The notes under the pieces: generated by a model | What the model saw: only the letters and a program-made list of their open reading frames with translations | Told to the model about the DNA's origin: nothing | Databases searched by the model: none | NCBI GenBank assembly: GCA_945872615.1 | Contig: CAMBZZ010000003.1 | Coordinates: forward strand, 159,251-223,250 | Direction of reading: 5' to 3' | DNA from: an uncultured Clostridia bacterium | GTDB taxonomy: Bacteria; Bacillota; Clostridia; Christensenellales; UBA3700 | DNA length: 64,000 bases | Position numbers and translations under genes: made by a program | Shown here: piece by piece, positions 52,018-62,056 of the stretch | Numbering within the stretch: the stretch's first letter is position 1 | How the letters are laid out: every line of letters starts with the position of its first letter

Positions 52018-55000
52018 TTAATTATTTTCTTCAAAATTTTCAACCTGTTCCATAATTTTTCGGAACACTTCAGGACTGTATTGTGGCGGGTATCCGTTCT
52101 TAATTAAGCATACCTTAATATCAAACTTTAATTGGTCGCGCACAATTTGATTGTTGAGCCAGTCAGCAAAAGAAGATTTTGTGTCTATTATTTCTTTTAT
52201 CTTCTTCGCTAAAGTCTTACATTTATCATTGACCATAATGCCATCAACAAGCTTATTTTCACCGTATTCAAAGTTGTATTGGTCACGTAAAACCATCAAA
52301 ATGTCGTAAAACGCCTTTTCTTCAAACGTTAGCCCTACTTTGCGGAAACTATCACGGTCGGCGTTCATGTCTTTTAAGATGCGCAATGCTTGTTCGGTAG
52401 CGTTTTTGATAATCTCTTCAGAAGTATATTCTTGTGCCTCTCCTGCTTCTTCAGCAGAAAGAGCCTTCCTTCTTTCGTGATATTGTTTAATCGTTTCTTC
52501 AAGCATTTCTTGAAACTTTTTAGCCGCCATTTGATTGGTTTTGCCGTATTCTTTAATCTGCTTGCGGAGCATTTTTATTAGCAATTCAAGTTTTGATGCA
52601 GGCATCTTTACATCCGAAAGTTTTTCAAAGTACTCGGGACTAAAAATATCTTCTTGCTCACCGTCTTCCAGGATGCTTTCAACCTCGTTATATTTCAATG
52701 CTTCCTCAACCATTTTAGCAACGTGGCGATTCATTGTTTCCGTATCAACGTCGCTTGTTCCGCTCATTTTACGAACGAAGCCTGCAATTGCCATAAAGCA
52801 TTGAGCAAGAGCCGATTCTTCCTCGCCGAGTTCTCCAGATGGTTGACAAATATCGTAAGCCGCGCGCATACGTTTAACGGTTTTTAAGAAGTAAGTCTTA
52901 AAAGATACTTTTTTTACGCTTTTGCCGCCGTTAGTTTGCGTATTCAATTCTTGCGTGCAAGCGAAGACGTATTCGGCTGCATTCGCCAAAAGCGTATATC
53001 TCAAAGCAGGGTCGCCTTTAGGGTCAAGGAATGATGCTAAATCATATCCCGTGAAAAGGTCTTTTAGAATTTCAAGTTCCTCTCTGAAAATATGGGTAGC
53101 CTGTTCAACGTCATCGGCAGAAGGAGCAACGGAACCGTCTCCACCATAAGTTTTCATTGCCTCACGCATATTGTCGCGAATGCCGATATAGTCTACGATT
53201 AAGCCATAGTCCTTGCCTTTATACTTTCTATTAACACGGCTTATCGTCTGCACAAGCATATGCTTTTTAAGCGGTTTGTCGTTGTACATATACGTAAGCG
53301 AAGGCACGTCGAAACCCGTAATCCACATATCCACGACGATAACGATACGGAAGTTGGACCTATCTTGCTTAAACGCCGCATCCAATTCATCCGAACGCGC
53401 ACCGTTTCTAACACCGCCAAGATAGTTGTACATTTCGGGCTCATCATTGCTGCCAACACTCGCCACCATAGCCATACAAGGCATTGGCTTTAATGCGCGT
53501 AGATCTTCCTCTTTACCCTCCACACCATCTGGCGTTTTCTTTTCTTCAAACCATTCGGGGTATTTTTCTTGGAACTTCTTTAAGAGCTGGTAAGCAATTT
53601 TTCTGTTAGAACATACTATCATCGCTTTTTGTACCCTTGTCGGGTCGTTTGCGCAAGCCGAAACGTAATGGTCATGAATATCCACCGCAAGCCGTTCCAA
53701 ACGCGACGGCTCGCCAAGAATAACCTCCATTGAGCTCATCGCCTTTTTGCTTGCTTCTATATCGTCTTCCGTTGCCCCGTCATCTGCGCACTTCTTGTAA
53801 TATGCTTCGATTTCTTTTACCTTTTCTTGGTCGAGCAATACTTTTGCAATGCGAGGGTGATATTTGATAGAAACGGTGAGCCCGTCTGCAACTGCTTGAT
53901 CCATAGTGTAGCGGTCAATTTCGTCACCGAAAGTTTGATACGTTTCTGCAATCGGTGTCCCGGTAAATCCAACAAACGTTGCGTTTGGAAGAGCCTCTTT
54001 CAAAACTTTTGCATAAGGTTTCGAAATCATAGCTTTCATGTTTTCATCAGCATCTTTACTGAACTTAATTTTCTTTGCGTGTTCAAGTTGTGTTCTATGC
54101 GCTTCGTCAGAGAAACAAATAATGTTTGTGCGGTCATTGATAAGCCCGATTTTGTCGTCTTCGCGGTCGCAGAATTTTTGTATTGTGCAGATATAGAAAC
54201 CACCACTTTCACGTGCACCGAGTTCTTCACGCAATACCTTACGCGTAGGCACAACCTTTACTTCACCAAGATTTAAGAATTCCTTACTCTTAGTAAACAG
54301 TTTTGCACCTTGCTTTTGTAAGTCGTCACGGTCAACGATTAAAACTATGGTAGGAGAACCTATTTCAGGCATGTCCGTGCAACGCAAAGCAAGTTGACGA
54401 GCAAGGAATGCCATTGTGTACGTTTTGCCACAACCCGTTGCACCAAAGTACGTACCGCCTTTACCACTTTTTTCTACAATAGATTTTATTATACTGCTCT
54501 TCAATAAGCGTGTAGCAAAAAACTGCGGATAACGACAAACGATTTCACGCTCGTCGCTGTCGTATTCGCTGTCTTGGAAGTATATGTAATCACGGAAGAT
54601 TTCAAGGAATCTTTCTGGGCTGTACACGCCTTTTATCATCGCTTGCGTTTCTTCAAACGGAAGTGTCGATACCTTATCTCCATCATTGACACGTCGCCAT
54701 GCATAGAAATGTTCGTAAGGGGTACGCACAGTACCAAGCCTCGTTTTTACGCCGTCTGAGATGCACGCCAAAGGACAGAAATACAGCAGGTGTGGGATAT
54801 CTCGCCAATACCGCGTATATATTTGTTCCCAAGCGTTGTAGATCGGTGCTTTCGTGTCCGTAGGATTCTTCAGTTCGATTACACACAAAGGCATACCGTT
54901 GACAAAAAGAAGAATATCGGGGCGGCGTGTTTCCACTTGTCCGTTGTTGGTGTACTCAACCGCAAATTGATTGACGGCACGGAAAATATTGTTTTCAGGC

Positions 55001-55347
55001 TTTTCAAAGTCAATCAACTCGACCATTTTCGCAAGTCCCGACTGTGGCGTAAACTGAATCCCGTTTACCATCCAGCCATAAACCTTATGTAGAGTAGCAA
55101 ATTTGCTTTCCGCACCCACAAGACGAACGATATCTACGATTTGAGAAATTTCATCCGCGTTCAAGTCTGCATTCGTTTTGCTTAAAAACTGTTCTAAATC
55201 GTCCGTATAAATTACTTCTCTCTTTGATGTGCGGGGAATACTGTTTCCTGCAAGATAATGCCACCCCTCTTGCTCTAAAAAAGCAAGAAAAGCATATTCA
55301 AAATCCGATTCGCAATATTTTCCGTTGTAGTTTATTAATTTTGACAT
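52018..55347 (-). CDS. hsdR: Type I restriction enzyme, R subunit
   Basis: 1109 residues. RecB-like nuclease domain with RRPDILLFVNG and CVIELKNP (about 139-163); motor domains with Walker A GATGCGKTYTM (about 300-310), DEAH-type FSDEAHRTQ (about 409-417), VGFTGTP, and the C-terminal helicase motifs IVVDMWITGFDVPSL and QTISRVNR. A helical C-terminal region contacts the methylase core. It translocates and cuts unmodified DNA with HsdM and HsdS. It is separated from hsdS by an unrelated membrane-protein gene. Confidence 0.96.
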   Translation of the reverse strand: MSKLINYNGKYCESDFEYAFLAFLEQEGWHYLAGNSIPRTSKREVIYTDDLEQFLSKTNADLNADEISQIVDIVRLVGAESKFATLHKVYGWMVNGIQFTPQSGLAKMVELIDFEKPENNIFRAVNQFAVEYTNNGQVETRRPDILLFVNGMPLCVIELKNPTDTKAPIYNAWEQIYTRYWRDIPHLLYFCPLACISDGVKTRLGTVRTPYEHFYAWRRVNDGDKVSTLPFEETQAMIKGVYSPERFLEIFRDYIYFQDSEYDSDEREIVCRYPQFFATRLLKSSIIKSIVEKSGKGGTYFGATGCGKTYTMAFLARQLALRCTDMPEIGSPTIVLIVDRDDLQKQGAKLFTKSKEFLNLGEVKVVPTRKVLREELGARESGGFYICTIQKFCDREDDKIGLINDRTNIICFSDEAHRTQLEHAKKIKFSKDADENMKAMISKPYAKVLKEALPNATFVGFTGTPIAETYQTFGDEIDRYTMDQAVADGLTVSIKYHPRIAKVLLDQEKVKEIEAYYKKCADDGATEDDIEASKKAMSSMEVILGEPSRLERLAVDIHDHYVSACANDPTRVQKAMIVCSNRKIAYQLLKKFQEKYPEWFEEKKTPDGVEGKEEDLRALKPMPCMAMVASVGSNDEPEMYNYLGGVRNGARSDELDAAFKQDRSNFRIVIVVDMWITGFDVPSLTYMYNDKPLKKHMLVQTISRVNRKYKGKDYGLIVDYIGIRDNMREAMKTYGGDGSVAPSADDVEQATHIFREELEILKDLFTGYDLASFLDPKGDPALRYTLLANAAEYVFACTQELNTQTNGGKSVKKVSFKTYFLKTVKRMRAAYDICQPSGELGEEESALAQCFMAIAGFVRKMSGTSDVDTETMNRHVAKMVEEALKYNEVESILEDGEQEDIFSPEYFEKLSDVKMPASKLELLIKMLRKQIKEYGKTNQMAAKKFQEMLEETIKQYHERRKALSAEEAGEAQEYTSEEIIKNATEQALRILKDMNADRDSFRKVGLTFEEKAFYDILMVLRDQYNFEYGENKLVDGIMVNDKCKTLAKKIKEIIDTKSSFADWLNNQIVRDQLKFDIKVCLIKNGYPPQYSPEVFRKIMEQVENFEENN

Positions 55348-55374
55348 AGTCTTTCTCCTATCATAACCACAAAA

Positions 55375-56340
55375 CTAATCCTTATTGTGTTCTGTTTTAT
55401 CTGAAATTTCCTTTCCAGACTTTTCTGTCTCGGTTTTTAAACTATCTAATAACGAATCAAAAAATGTTACTATCACTTCTTTTTTTTGCTCTTCTGTTAA
55501 TTCAGTATTATTTTTCACCATTTCTGTAAAGATATCGACAATTTTTTGCAACTTTGCTCCTATTTCAGCTAAAGCTAACTCTTTTTGCTCGACTTTATTT
55601 TTATCTAGTAATTCCTTTTTATCTTTCCGCAATGGTTTAAGAATATCTAAAAATAGCGATACTAATGTATTTGTAGAAAAGTAAAAAGCACACATGGTAA
55701 TATTTTGGGTAAATAGGCTTTCTGGTTTTTTTGACAAGTAAATTGAAACAGTAGCCATTAACAAGACAAACAAATTTATTACTAGCAAAGTAACCGTATT
55801 AAAAATTAATTTTATATCTTGAGAAAAAGATTGTTTTTTAGTTAAATATTTATACAATTCACATAAATCTTTCTCTTCTTTCTCATTAGGCTGCGTGTTT
55901 TTTAAATATCCAACAATTATAACATTCCAAACCAAAAAAATAGTAATTGACAAACCAAAGATTGTCCATATAGTTGACACTACTTCTGATATTTCTATTG
56001 CCGACCACCGCACTTCTTTCGTTATAGATGCAGAAAATAAAGTTAATATAATGTATCCTAAAACGAGTTTCGGATAAGTCTCACCAATCCAATAAAAAAA
56101 TTTTTTCGTTTTATTATAATATATCCACATAATTGTTAAAACAATTACTAATATAGAAATAACTACACTTATTGTCATACTGGTTATAAATACTGTATTA
56201 ATGCTTATTAATTCAAATTTATACAAGTTGTTTATTATCGAAAACACGAGCCCAAAAGAAGATATTAGGCTAATTACAAAAATAACAATATAAAACAGAA
56301 TCTCTTTAATCTTAAGCATATGATTTCTTACTTTTCCCAT
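55375..56340 (-). CDS. Six-span membrane protein within the restriction island
   Basis: About 321 residues. Six hydrophobic spans, with TM1 IKEILFYIVIFVISLISSFG, TM4 IWTIFGLSITIFLVWNVIIV and TM6 CAFYFSTNTLVSLFLDIL. A lysine/glutamate-rich cytoplasmic coiled-coil tail of about 85 residues follows. It is much more AT-rich than hsdR. No family is recognised. The start is uncertain: ATG 56338-56340 lacks a ribosome site, and ATG 56317-56319 is an alternative compatible with a possible TTGTTT-17-TAAAAT promoter just upstream. It is on the same strand as hsdR, 27 bases before it. It could be an abortive-infection effector or a passenger. The 278 bases up to hsdS hold no gene. Confidence 0.75.
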   Translation of the reverse strand: MGKVRNHMLKIKEILFYIVIFVISLISSFGLVFSIINNLYKFELISINTVFITSMTISVVISILVIVLTIMWIYYNKTKKFFYWIGETYPKLVLGYIILTLFSASITKEVRWSAIEISEVVSTIWTIFGLSITIFLVWNVIIVGYLKNTQPNEKEEKDLCELYKYLTKKQSFSQDIKLIFNTVTLLVINLFVLLMATVSIYLSKKPESLFTQNITMCAFYFSTNTLVSLFLDILKPLRKDKKELLDKNKVEQKELALAEIGAKLQKIVDIFTEMVKNNTELTEEQKKEVIVTFFDSLLDSLKTETEKSGKEISDKTEHNKD

Positions 56341-56618
56341 TTTATCATAATTTGTTATAAAAAACAAATGTTGCTGTCTACTACGTGTGTTTAATTAAAC
56401 TAATTTATTGAAATCAATATTATACCTATTGTTTTCAGCTCTTTTAATAAATCGAACTGCCAATTATTTGCATTTGTGTAGACTACGCCTTGTTGTATAG
56501 AAAGAATAAAACTTATAGCCTTATTTTTCCATATTGAAAATGCAACCTTTGACAAAATAACGCTCTACGAAATTAAACCATCAATTTCGACAGTTATACT
56601 TTAATCTTTCGTAAACTG

Positions 56619-57752
56619 TCATAATTTTCCTTCCTCCAACGATCCCCGAATCAGTATCGGGCAAAGGTTTTTGATTTGTGCTTTTAATTGCTCGTTGATT
56701 TCTTTGCGTTCAATATATGATTTCATAATTTGCGCAATCGAATGCAGCTCGTAAAAATCAGGAGCTGGAATTTCAAAGTCACAAAGATTATCCCAAGATA
56801 AAAGTTCTTGCGAAGAACCCCAGGAATGAAAGCGAACTTTTCTATCAAATTCCAACCGTTTAAAAAATGCGTACAAGTATTCAGGGTCGATAATATCATT
56901 CTTTGAATCTTTCACTTTGAAAACATTATAGTTAAAGGTTACAATAAAAGTTTGCTCCGTTCTATTTAAGGCAAGTACAAGCATATCACGTCCGTCGGTT
57001 CGGCTATTATATGCAAAGTGCTTTGGTTGAACAATCTTAAACTTCGATAAGTCTACCGCCGAAATATCCGCTTTCGTTTGTGCAAATTCTTTGTTGTTGG
57101 TAATGCCTTTTACGTCTTTGTCGGAATAAGCATTATCACTATTGCGGATATCTACACTTTCAATCAATGTGCGTAAAAGCACAGTATTTTTCCTTTTTGC
57201 GTCATCAAAATAACTGTCGCAGACGAGTTTCAAGTCTTCCAAGCCATGTTCATAGCTCTGCTGATTTGCCACCATAGCGTTGTATATGTCAACATATTTC
57301 TGCTGCGTAGCCAGGTCGGGAAGTTCAATATCAATATCACACATGTCTTCCCACGAGAAAGCCTCTCGTGCTGACCCCCACGAATTAAAACGAGCATATC
57401 GGTCAAATTCAGGACGGTTAAAAAACACAAACAAATAATCAGAAAGAATCAAATCTTTTCTTGATACTCGAAAAACCGTATAAATAGACGATATCAAATA
57501 AGACTGTGCGCTTTTGTTGAATGAAAGAGCTACTTTTTCGCCTCGTCTTGAAGTATCGGCTACATAGGCGAATTCTCCTGTGTCTACAACTTTATATGAA
57601 GACAAGCTAACCCCATCCATATCTGCTTTTGTTTTTATAAACTCTTTCCCTGTTGAAATTCCTCTAACGTCATCAAGCGTCAGCCTATCATCAAAATTTC
57701 GCACATCGCAAGTCTCTATCAATTCTCCAAGTTTATGTTTACTCAATGCCAT
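56619..57752 (-). CDS. hsdS: Type I restriction enzyme, specificity subunit
   Basis: 377 residues from the ATG at 57750-57752 (AAGGG eight bases upstream), overlapping hsdM by 14 bases. Two homologous halves: each has a target-recognition domain with GI(S/T)..KEF..TKAD....LS..K and a closing FNSWGSAREAFSWEDMCD or FHSWGSSQELLSWDNLCD block, followed by a coiled-coil spacer. The close resemblance of the halves suggests recognition of two related half-sites. The target sequence cannot be read from the protein. Confidence 0.94.
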   Translation of the reverse strand: MALSKHKLGELIETCDVRNFDDRLTLDDVRGISTGKEFIKTKADMDGVSLSSYKVVDTGEFAYVADTSRRGEKVALSFNKSAQSYLISSIYTVFRVSRKDLILSDYLFVFFNRPEFDRYARFNSWGSAREAFSWEDMCDIDIELPDLATQQKYVDIYNAMVANQQSYEHGLEDLKLVCDSYFDDAKRKNTVLLRTLIESVDIRNSDNAYSDKDVKGITNNKEFAQTKADISAVDLSKFKIVQPKHFAYNSRTDGRDMLVLALNRTEQTFIVTFNYNVFKVKDSKNDIIDPEYLYAFFKRLEFDRKVRFHSWGSSQELLSWDNLCDFEIPAPDFYELHSIAQIMKSYIERKEINEQLKAQIKNLCPILIRGSLEEGKL

Positions 57753-59343
57753 AGCCAATACCCTTAAACGCATCTTCAAGCATTTTTTGCGACTTCTTTT
57801 CTTGCTCTAATATGCTTTTCATTTCTTGTTGAATACGTGCCATTTCCGTAGGGAAATCAATATCCAAATCGTGGTCGATAAACTCGATATATTTGCTAGG
57901 TACAAGCGTCCAACCTTTCTTTTCGATTTCGTCTATGCCAACGCTACGATAGAATTCGGGAACAGCGTAATTCTTACCGTCCGTACCTTCGCTTTGCCAA
58001 GTATGGTATATGTCTGCCGCCTTTTGAATTTGTGTTTCATCCAAACGGACTTTCTTTTTGTTTTCACCCGAAACGTGATTGTCCGTCCAAGTGCGTAAGT
58101 CCATAAATAGAATTTCGTGTTCACGCTTACGAAGTTTTCTGCCGTGATATTCGCCGCCTTTCTTATTTTGGTTCAAAATCCAAAGGGTAACGCTGATATC
58201 GGTCGTAATAAACAGTTCTCGGGGAAGAATAATAATTGCTTCCACCTTGTCGTTCTGAATCAATTTTTTGCGAATTGCCAACGTATCACTATCGCCCAAA
58301 GCCCCGTTAGCAAGCAAAAAGCCTGCAACACCGTCAAGGGGCTTCAAATGGGAGAGAATATGCAAAATCCAAGCATAGTTTGCGTTGCTTTCAGGCGGAG
58401 TTGTATAATCCGCCCAACGAGAGTCATTTTTAAGATTATCGTTGTACCAGCCTTTCAGATTAAAAGGCGGGTTCGCCATAATATAGTTAAAATAAACACC
58501 TTTGTGAAGATCGTGCGTGAACGTTGAATCGCTTTCTTCGCCAAGATTATGGCTGATTCCACGAAGAGCAAGATTCATTTTTGCAAGACGAAAGGTTGCC
58601 GCTTCCTTTTCTTGACCGTAAACGTTGATACGGCTGATGTCTCCTTTATTTGCTTTTATAATATCAGCACTTCGAATAAACATACCTCCCGAACCGCAGC
58701 AAGGGTCATAAATTGTGCCGTCGAAAGGCTCAATCATTGTCGCTATAAGCTGCACTACGTCGTGGGGTGTATAGAACTCGCCTTCTTCCTTCGTTGCGTT
58801 GATGGCAAATTCTTTCAGGAAATATTCATAAACACGACCGATTAAGTCTTTTTCTTCTCCAAAGGCTTTATGGCTGATTTTATTTACTTCGTCAACAACT
58901 TGTTTAATATCGTTAGGGGCAAGGTTACGCGTCGTAAAAGTGCCCTCAACAAAACAGCCTTTGAGTTGTTTGTTATCGGTTGCTATGCTATGAAGCGCAG
59001 TATCTAGAGCAACGTTGAGTTTTGGTGCAGGTGTGTTGATAATGGTGGACCAACGCGCCTCGACGGGCAAGTTATACGTACCGTCCGTGAAGGTTGCGTC
59101 GTCAAAGAATGCGGCAACAATTTTCTCGTCGTCGGGGTCAAGTCCTCGTTCGATAAGGTCTTGACGGAGTTTTGCAATACCGTCTTCAAATCTTTCTCCA
59201 ATAAAGCGCAAAAACACGAGCGTGAGCATCATATCACGCTTTTCAAAAAAGGACCCTGAATTTCTTGCTTTACGCAAAATATTACGACATTTGAACAGTA
59301 TGGTATCTAAATTTATTCTTTCTTCAACCTTTTTCTTTGCCAT
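57739..59343 (-). CDS. hsdM: Type I restriction enzyme, DNA methyltransferase subunit
   Basis: 534 residues. N-terminal HsdM helical domain, then the N6-adenine methylase: SAM motif YDPCCGSGGMF (about 212-222) and catalytic NPPFN (about 287-291), with FYTPHDVVQL before motif I. It methylates the host site in complex with HsdS. First hsd gene after fic, 17 bases downstream of it, so one transcript probably covers fic, hsdM and hsdS. Confidence 0.96.
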   Translation of the reverse strand: MAKKKVEERINLDTILFKCRNILRKARNSGSFFEKRDMMLTLVFLRFIGERFEDGIAKLRQDLIERGLDPDDEKIVAAFFDDATFTDGTYNLPVEARWSTIINTPAPKLNVALDTALHSIATDNKQLKGCFVEGTFTTRNLAPNDIKQVVDEVNKISHKAFGEEKDLIGRVYEYFLKEFAINATKEEGEFYTPHDVVQLIATMIEPFDGTIYDPCCGSGGMFIRSADIIKANKGDISRINVYGQEKEAATFRLAKMNLALRGISHNLGEESDSTFTHDLHKGVYFNYIMANPPFNLKGWYNDNLKNDSRWADYTTPPESNANYAWILHILSHLKPLDGVAGFLLANGALGDSDTLAIRKKLIQNDKVEAIIILPRELFITTDISVTLWILNQNKKGGEYHGRKLRKREHEILFMDLRTWTDNHVSGENKKKVRLDETQIQKAADIYHTWQSEGTDGKNYAVPEFYRSVGIDEIEKKGWTLVPSKYIEFIDHDLDIDFPTEMARIQQEMKSILEQEKKSQKMLEDAFKGIGYGIE

Positions 59344-59360
59344 ATTACTTAACTCCTTCG

Positions 59361-60347
59361 TTATACTTTATAGTATCGTTGATTGCGATTGGTCGGTTGA
59401 TCAGGATTGGTCATGCCGATAAGTCCTGCTTCCAAAGCCGGTTGCAAGTAATTCTTGCGAAACGTTTGGCGAGATTTTAGTCCTAACTTTTCCATCAGTT
59501 CCAATGCAGACATAGGATAGCTCTCTATTACCGACATCAAGGCTTTGATTTGATTGCTGATGTGGCTTTGATGATTATGCGTATCTATCACAATTTCTCT
59601 TATAGCCGTCTTGATAACTTTGAGCATGAATAAGATAAATCGGTTTGATTTACCTTCGGCAGTGGAAAGCCTAATTGCTTGGTAGTATTCTTCTTGATTG
59701 TTTTTGATAATATTCTCTATAGGGGTCCATTCGAAGATTGGTTTCCAACTAGCTAGCAAGGCAGTTTGCCATAGCCTTCCCGTTCTTCCGTTGCCGTCGC
59801 CAAACGGATGGATAAATTCAAACTCGTAGTGGAATACGCTAGAACGAATTAGCATTTGAGCTTTGCTCGTATGCAACCAATCAAAAAGTTGTTCCATAAG
59901 GCTCTCTACCAAATCATGCGGGGGAGCAACGTGAATGACCTTTTCTTTTTCATTGATAACTCCAACTTGACCGGTGCGAAAATGTCCTGCGTTGTCAATC
60001 AAATACTCCATCATTATGCCATGTGCTTTTTTCAGGTCTTTTAGCGAAAACGGGTCAAAATCGGGTATCATTTTATATACGGCAAAAGCGTTTTTTACTG
60101 CGATAATATCATCTTGAGGACCGAGAACTCGCTTGCCGTCAATGACGTCGGTAACTTGTTCTAAAGAAAGCGTATTATTTTCAATGGCAAGCGAAGACTG
60201 TATGGATTTGATACGATTCACCCTACGTAGCCTTGGTAACTTATCTAAATCGTTGACGTTGCTAAGTTTCCCCAAGTCCTCCATGATTTCGGACGTAAGT
60301 TCCAACATTTCTTCGGTAATGTCGTAAGGGGGAATATATCTTTCCAT
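59361..60347 (-). CDS. fic: Fic family AMPylase with N-terminal inhibitory motif
   Basis: 328 residues from the ATG at 60345-60347 (GAGG five bases upstream). The inhibitory helix SLAIENN fits [S/T]xxxE[G/N] (about 50-56), a built-in class II brake. The active site is HPFGDGNGRTGRLW (about 179-192), complete. A C-terminal winged-helix domain (SALELMEKLGLKSRQTFRK) may bind DNA. Such proteins are frequent companions of type I restriction genes. It would AMPylate a target or itself; the target is unknown. Confidence 0.94.
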   Translation of the reverse strand: MERYIPPYDITEEMLELTSEIMEDLGKLSNVNDLDKLPRLRRVNRIKSIQSSLAIENNTLSLEQVTDVIDGKRVLGPQDDIIAVKNAFAVYKMIPDFDPFSLKDLKKAHGIMMEYLIDNAGHFRTGQVGVINEKEKVIHVAPPHDLVESLMEQLFDWLHTSKAQMLIRSSVFHYEFEFIHPFGDGNGRTGRLWQTALLASWKPIFEWTPIENIIKNNQEEYYQAIRLSTAEGKSNRFILFMLKVIKTAIREIVIDTHNHQSHISNQIKALMSVIESYPMSALELMEKLGLKSRQTFRKNYLQPALEAGLIGMTNPDQPTNRNQRYYKV

Positions 60348-60372
60348 AAACACCTCAATTTCTTATACAACC

Positions 60373-60401
60373 ATAATAACATAGTTTTTCATAATCGTCA
60401 A
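60373..60401 (-). promoter_or_regulatory. Promoter of the fic-hsdM-hsdS unit
   Basis: Minus strand TTGACG (60396-60401), 17 bases, TATTAT (60373-60378). Confidence 0.7.
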
Positions 60402-60689
60402 TTACTTATATGTTTTCTTGGTTGTTTTGTTGTGCATTTTAGCAATATGCTTGTAAAAGGCAACAGACATTTTAAGACTTTTTGACAACTGTATTGCTAC
60501 TAATAAAAATATTTCTCGCCATGTCTTCCGTACAAATTGTCACTAAAAACTCCTCTATTACGAGAATTAACAAAATATTGCATTGGCTGTTATTTTATTT
60601 GCGCAAGAATTTTCATACGCTTACCTACGAATTCTATTTTTTCTCTTGCACGTGTACGTTAATTTTTTAACTAATTTTTTCAACAACTA
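60402..60689. other. AT-rich gap between the island and the alcohol dehydrogenase
   Basis: Divergent intergenic DNA with the fic promoter on the left and the dehydrogenase promoter on the right. No copy of the tRNA-Ser 3' end is visible, so an attR-like site is not supported. No gene. Confidence 0.5.
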
Positions 60690-60717
60690 TTGCAATAACT
60701 AAAAAAGGTGTTATAAT
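60690..60717 (+). promoter_or_regulatory. Promoter of the alcohol dehydrogenase gene
   Basis: TTGCAA (60690-60695), 16 bases, TATAAT (60712-60717). Confidence 0.75.
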
Positions 60718-60775
60718 AGTATCAGCAGGGTAATTTTGCGCTGCAATATATTAGATAATATAGGAGGACTTGTTT

Positions 60776-61999
60776 ATGGCAAGATTTACGTTACCGAGAG
60801 ATATCTATCACGGTAAGGGTGCTTTAGAGGCTCTTAAGTCTTTTAAGGGTAAAAGGGCAATGGTGTGCGTAGGCGGTGGTTCTATGAAGAAGTTTGGCTT
60901 CCTTGACAGAGCTGTTGCTTATCTAAAAGAAGCAGGAATGGAGGTTGCGCTTTTCGAAGGTATCGAACCGGATCCTTCTGTTGAAACGGTGATGAAGGGC
61001 GCGCAAGCAATGCTCGAGTTCGAGCCGGACTGGATAGTAGCTATCGGTGGCGGTTCACCTATCGATGCGGCTAAGGCAATGTGGATTAAGTACGAATATC
61101 CTGAGTGTACTTTCGAGGATATGTGCAAAATATTCGGTATCCCAGAACTTAGAAAGAAAGCTCACTTCTGCGCAATTTCTTCCACTTCGGGTACGGCAAC
61201 CGAGGTTACGGCTTTCTCAATTATTACCGATTATGCCAAGGGCATCAAGTATCCGATTGCAGACTTTGAGATTACTCCGGACGTGGCAATCGTAGACCCT
61301 GAACTTGCAGAGACAATGCCTAAAAAGCTTGTTGCTCATACGGGTATGGACGCAATGACCCACGCCGTAGAGGCGTACGTTTCCACGGCAAACAGCGACT
61401 ACACCGACCCACTTGCCATTCACGCAATCGAGATGATTCAAAACGACCTCGTTGCCTCCTACAACGGAGACATGGATGCAAGAGACAGAATGCACAACGC
61501 ACAATGCCTTGCAGGTATGTCATTCTCCAATGCGCTTTTGGGTATCGTTCACTCAATGGCTCATAAGACGGGTGCGGCTTTCGCCGACTACGGCGCACAC
61601 ATTATTCACGGCGCTGCAAACGCAATGTATCTACCTAAGGTTATCGCATTCAACGCAAAGAACCTCGTCGCAAGAAAGCGTTACGGCGTAATTGCAGACT
61701 ATATGGGTATTTGCAAGAAGAGTGCAAGTGATAGCGAAAAGGTTAAGGCACTTATCGCATACCTTCGCAAGATGAACGACGACCTTAACATTCCTCACTG
61801 TATCAAAAACTACGGCGCCGACAGCTACCCTTGCGAGCAAGGCTTTGTGCCTGAGAACGTCTTCCTTGAGAGACTTCCTGAAATTGCAAAGAATGCAATC
61901 GGCGATGCCTGCACGGGTTCTAACCCTCGCCGTCCTTCCCAAAGGGAGATGGAAGAGCTGCTTAAGTGCTGCTACTACGACACCGAAGTAGATTTCTAA
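60776..61999 (+). CDS. Iron-containing (group III) alcohol dehydrogenase
   Basis: 407 residues from the ATG at 60776 (GGAGG at 60763-60767). NAD-binding part with CVGGGSMKKFG and VAIGGGSPIDAAKAM, then STSGTATEVTAFSII. Iron site residues lie in HTGMDAMTHAVEAYVS, GIVHSMAHKTGA and YGAHIIHG. It reduces aldehydes or ketones in fermentation, similar to butanol dehydrogenases; the exact substrate is open. Strong codon bias, a strong promoter and a good RBS suggest high expression. Confidence 0.94.
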   Translation: MARFTLPRDIYHGKGALEALKSFKGKRAMVCVGGGSMKKFGFLDRAVAYLKEAGMEVALFEGIEPDPSVETVMKGAQAMLEFEPDWIVAIGGGSPIDAAKAMWIKYEYPECTFEDMCKIFGIPELRKKAHFCAISSTSGTATEVTAFSIITDYAKGIKYPIADFEITPDVAIVDPELAETMPKKLVAHTGMDAMTHAVEAYVSTANSDYTDPLAIHAIEMIQNDLVASYNGDMDARDRMHNAQCLAGMSFSNALLGIVHSMAHKTGAAFADYGAHIIHGAANAMYLPKVIAFNAKNLVARKRYGVIADYMGICKKSASDSEKVKALIAYLRKMNDDLNIPHCIKNYGADSYPCEQGFVPENVFLERLPEIAKNAIGDACTGSNPRRPSQREMEELLKCCYYDTEVDF

Positions 62000-62024
62000 T
62001 TTTGTAACATTATGAAAATGTCGG

Positions 62025-62056
62025 TATCCACATTGACTTGTCAATGTGGATATTTC
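62025..62056 (+). terminator. Terminator of the alcohol dehydrogenase gene
   Basis: TATCCACATTGA (62025-62036), CTTG loop, TCAATGTGGATA (62041-62052), then T-rich sequence. Confidence 0.88.

Noticed and set aside
60348..60775. Right attachment site of a tRNA-Ser-integrated island
   Set aside because: I looked for a copy of the tRNA 3' end (GTTCGAATCTCTCCC) and found none.
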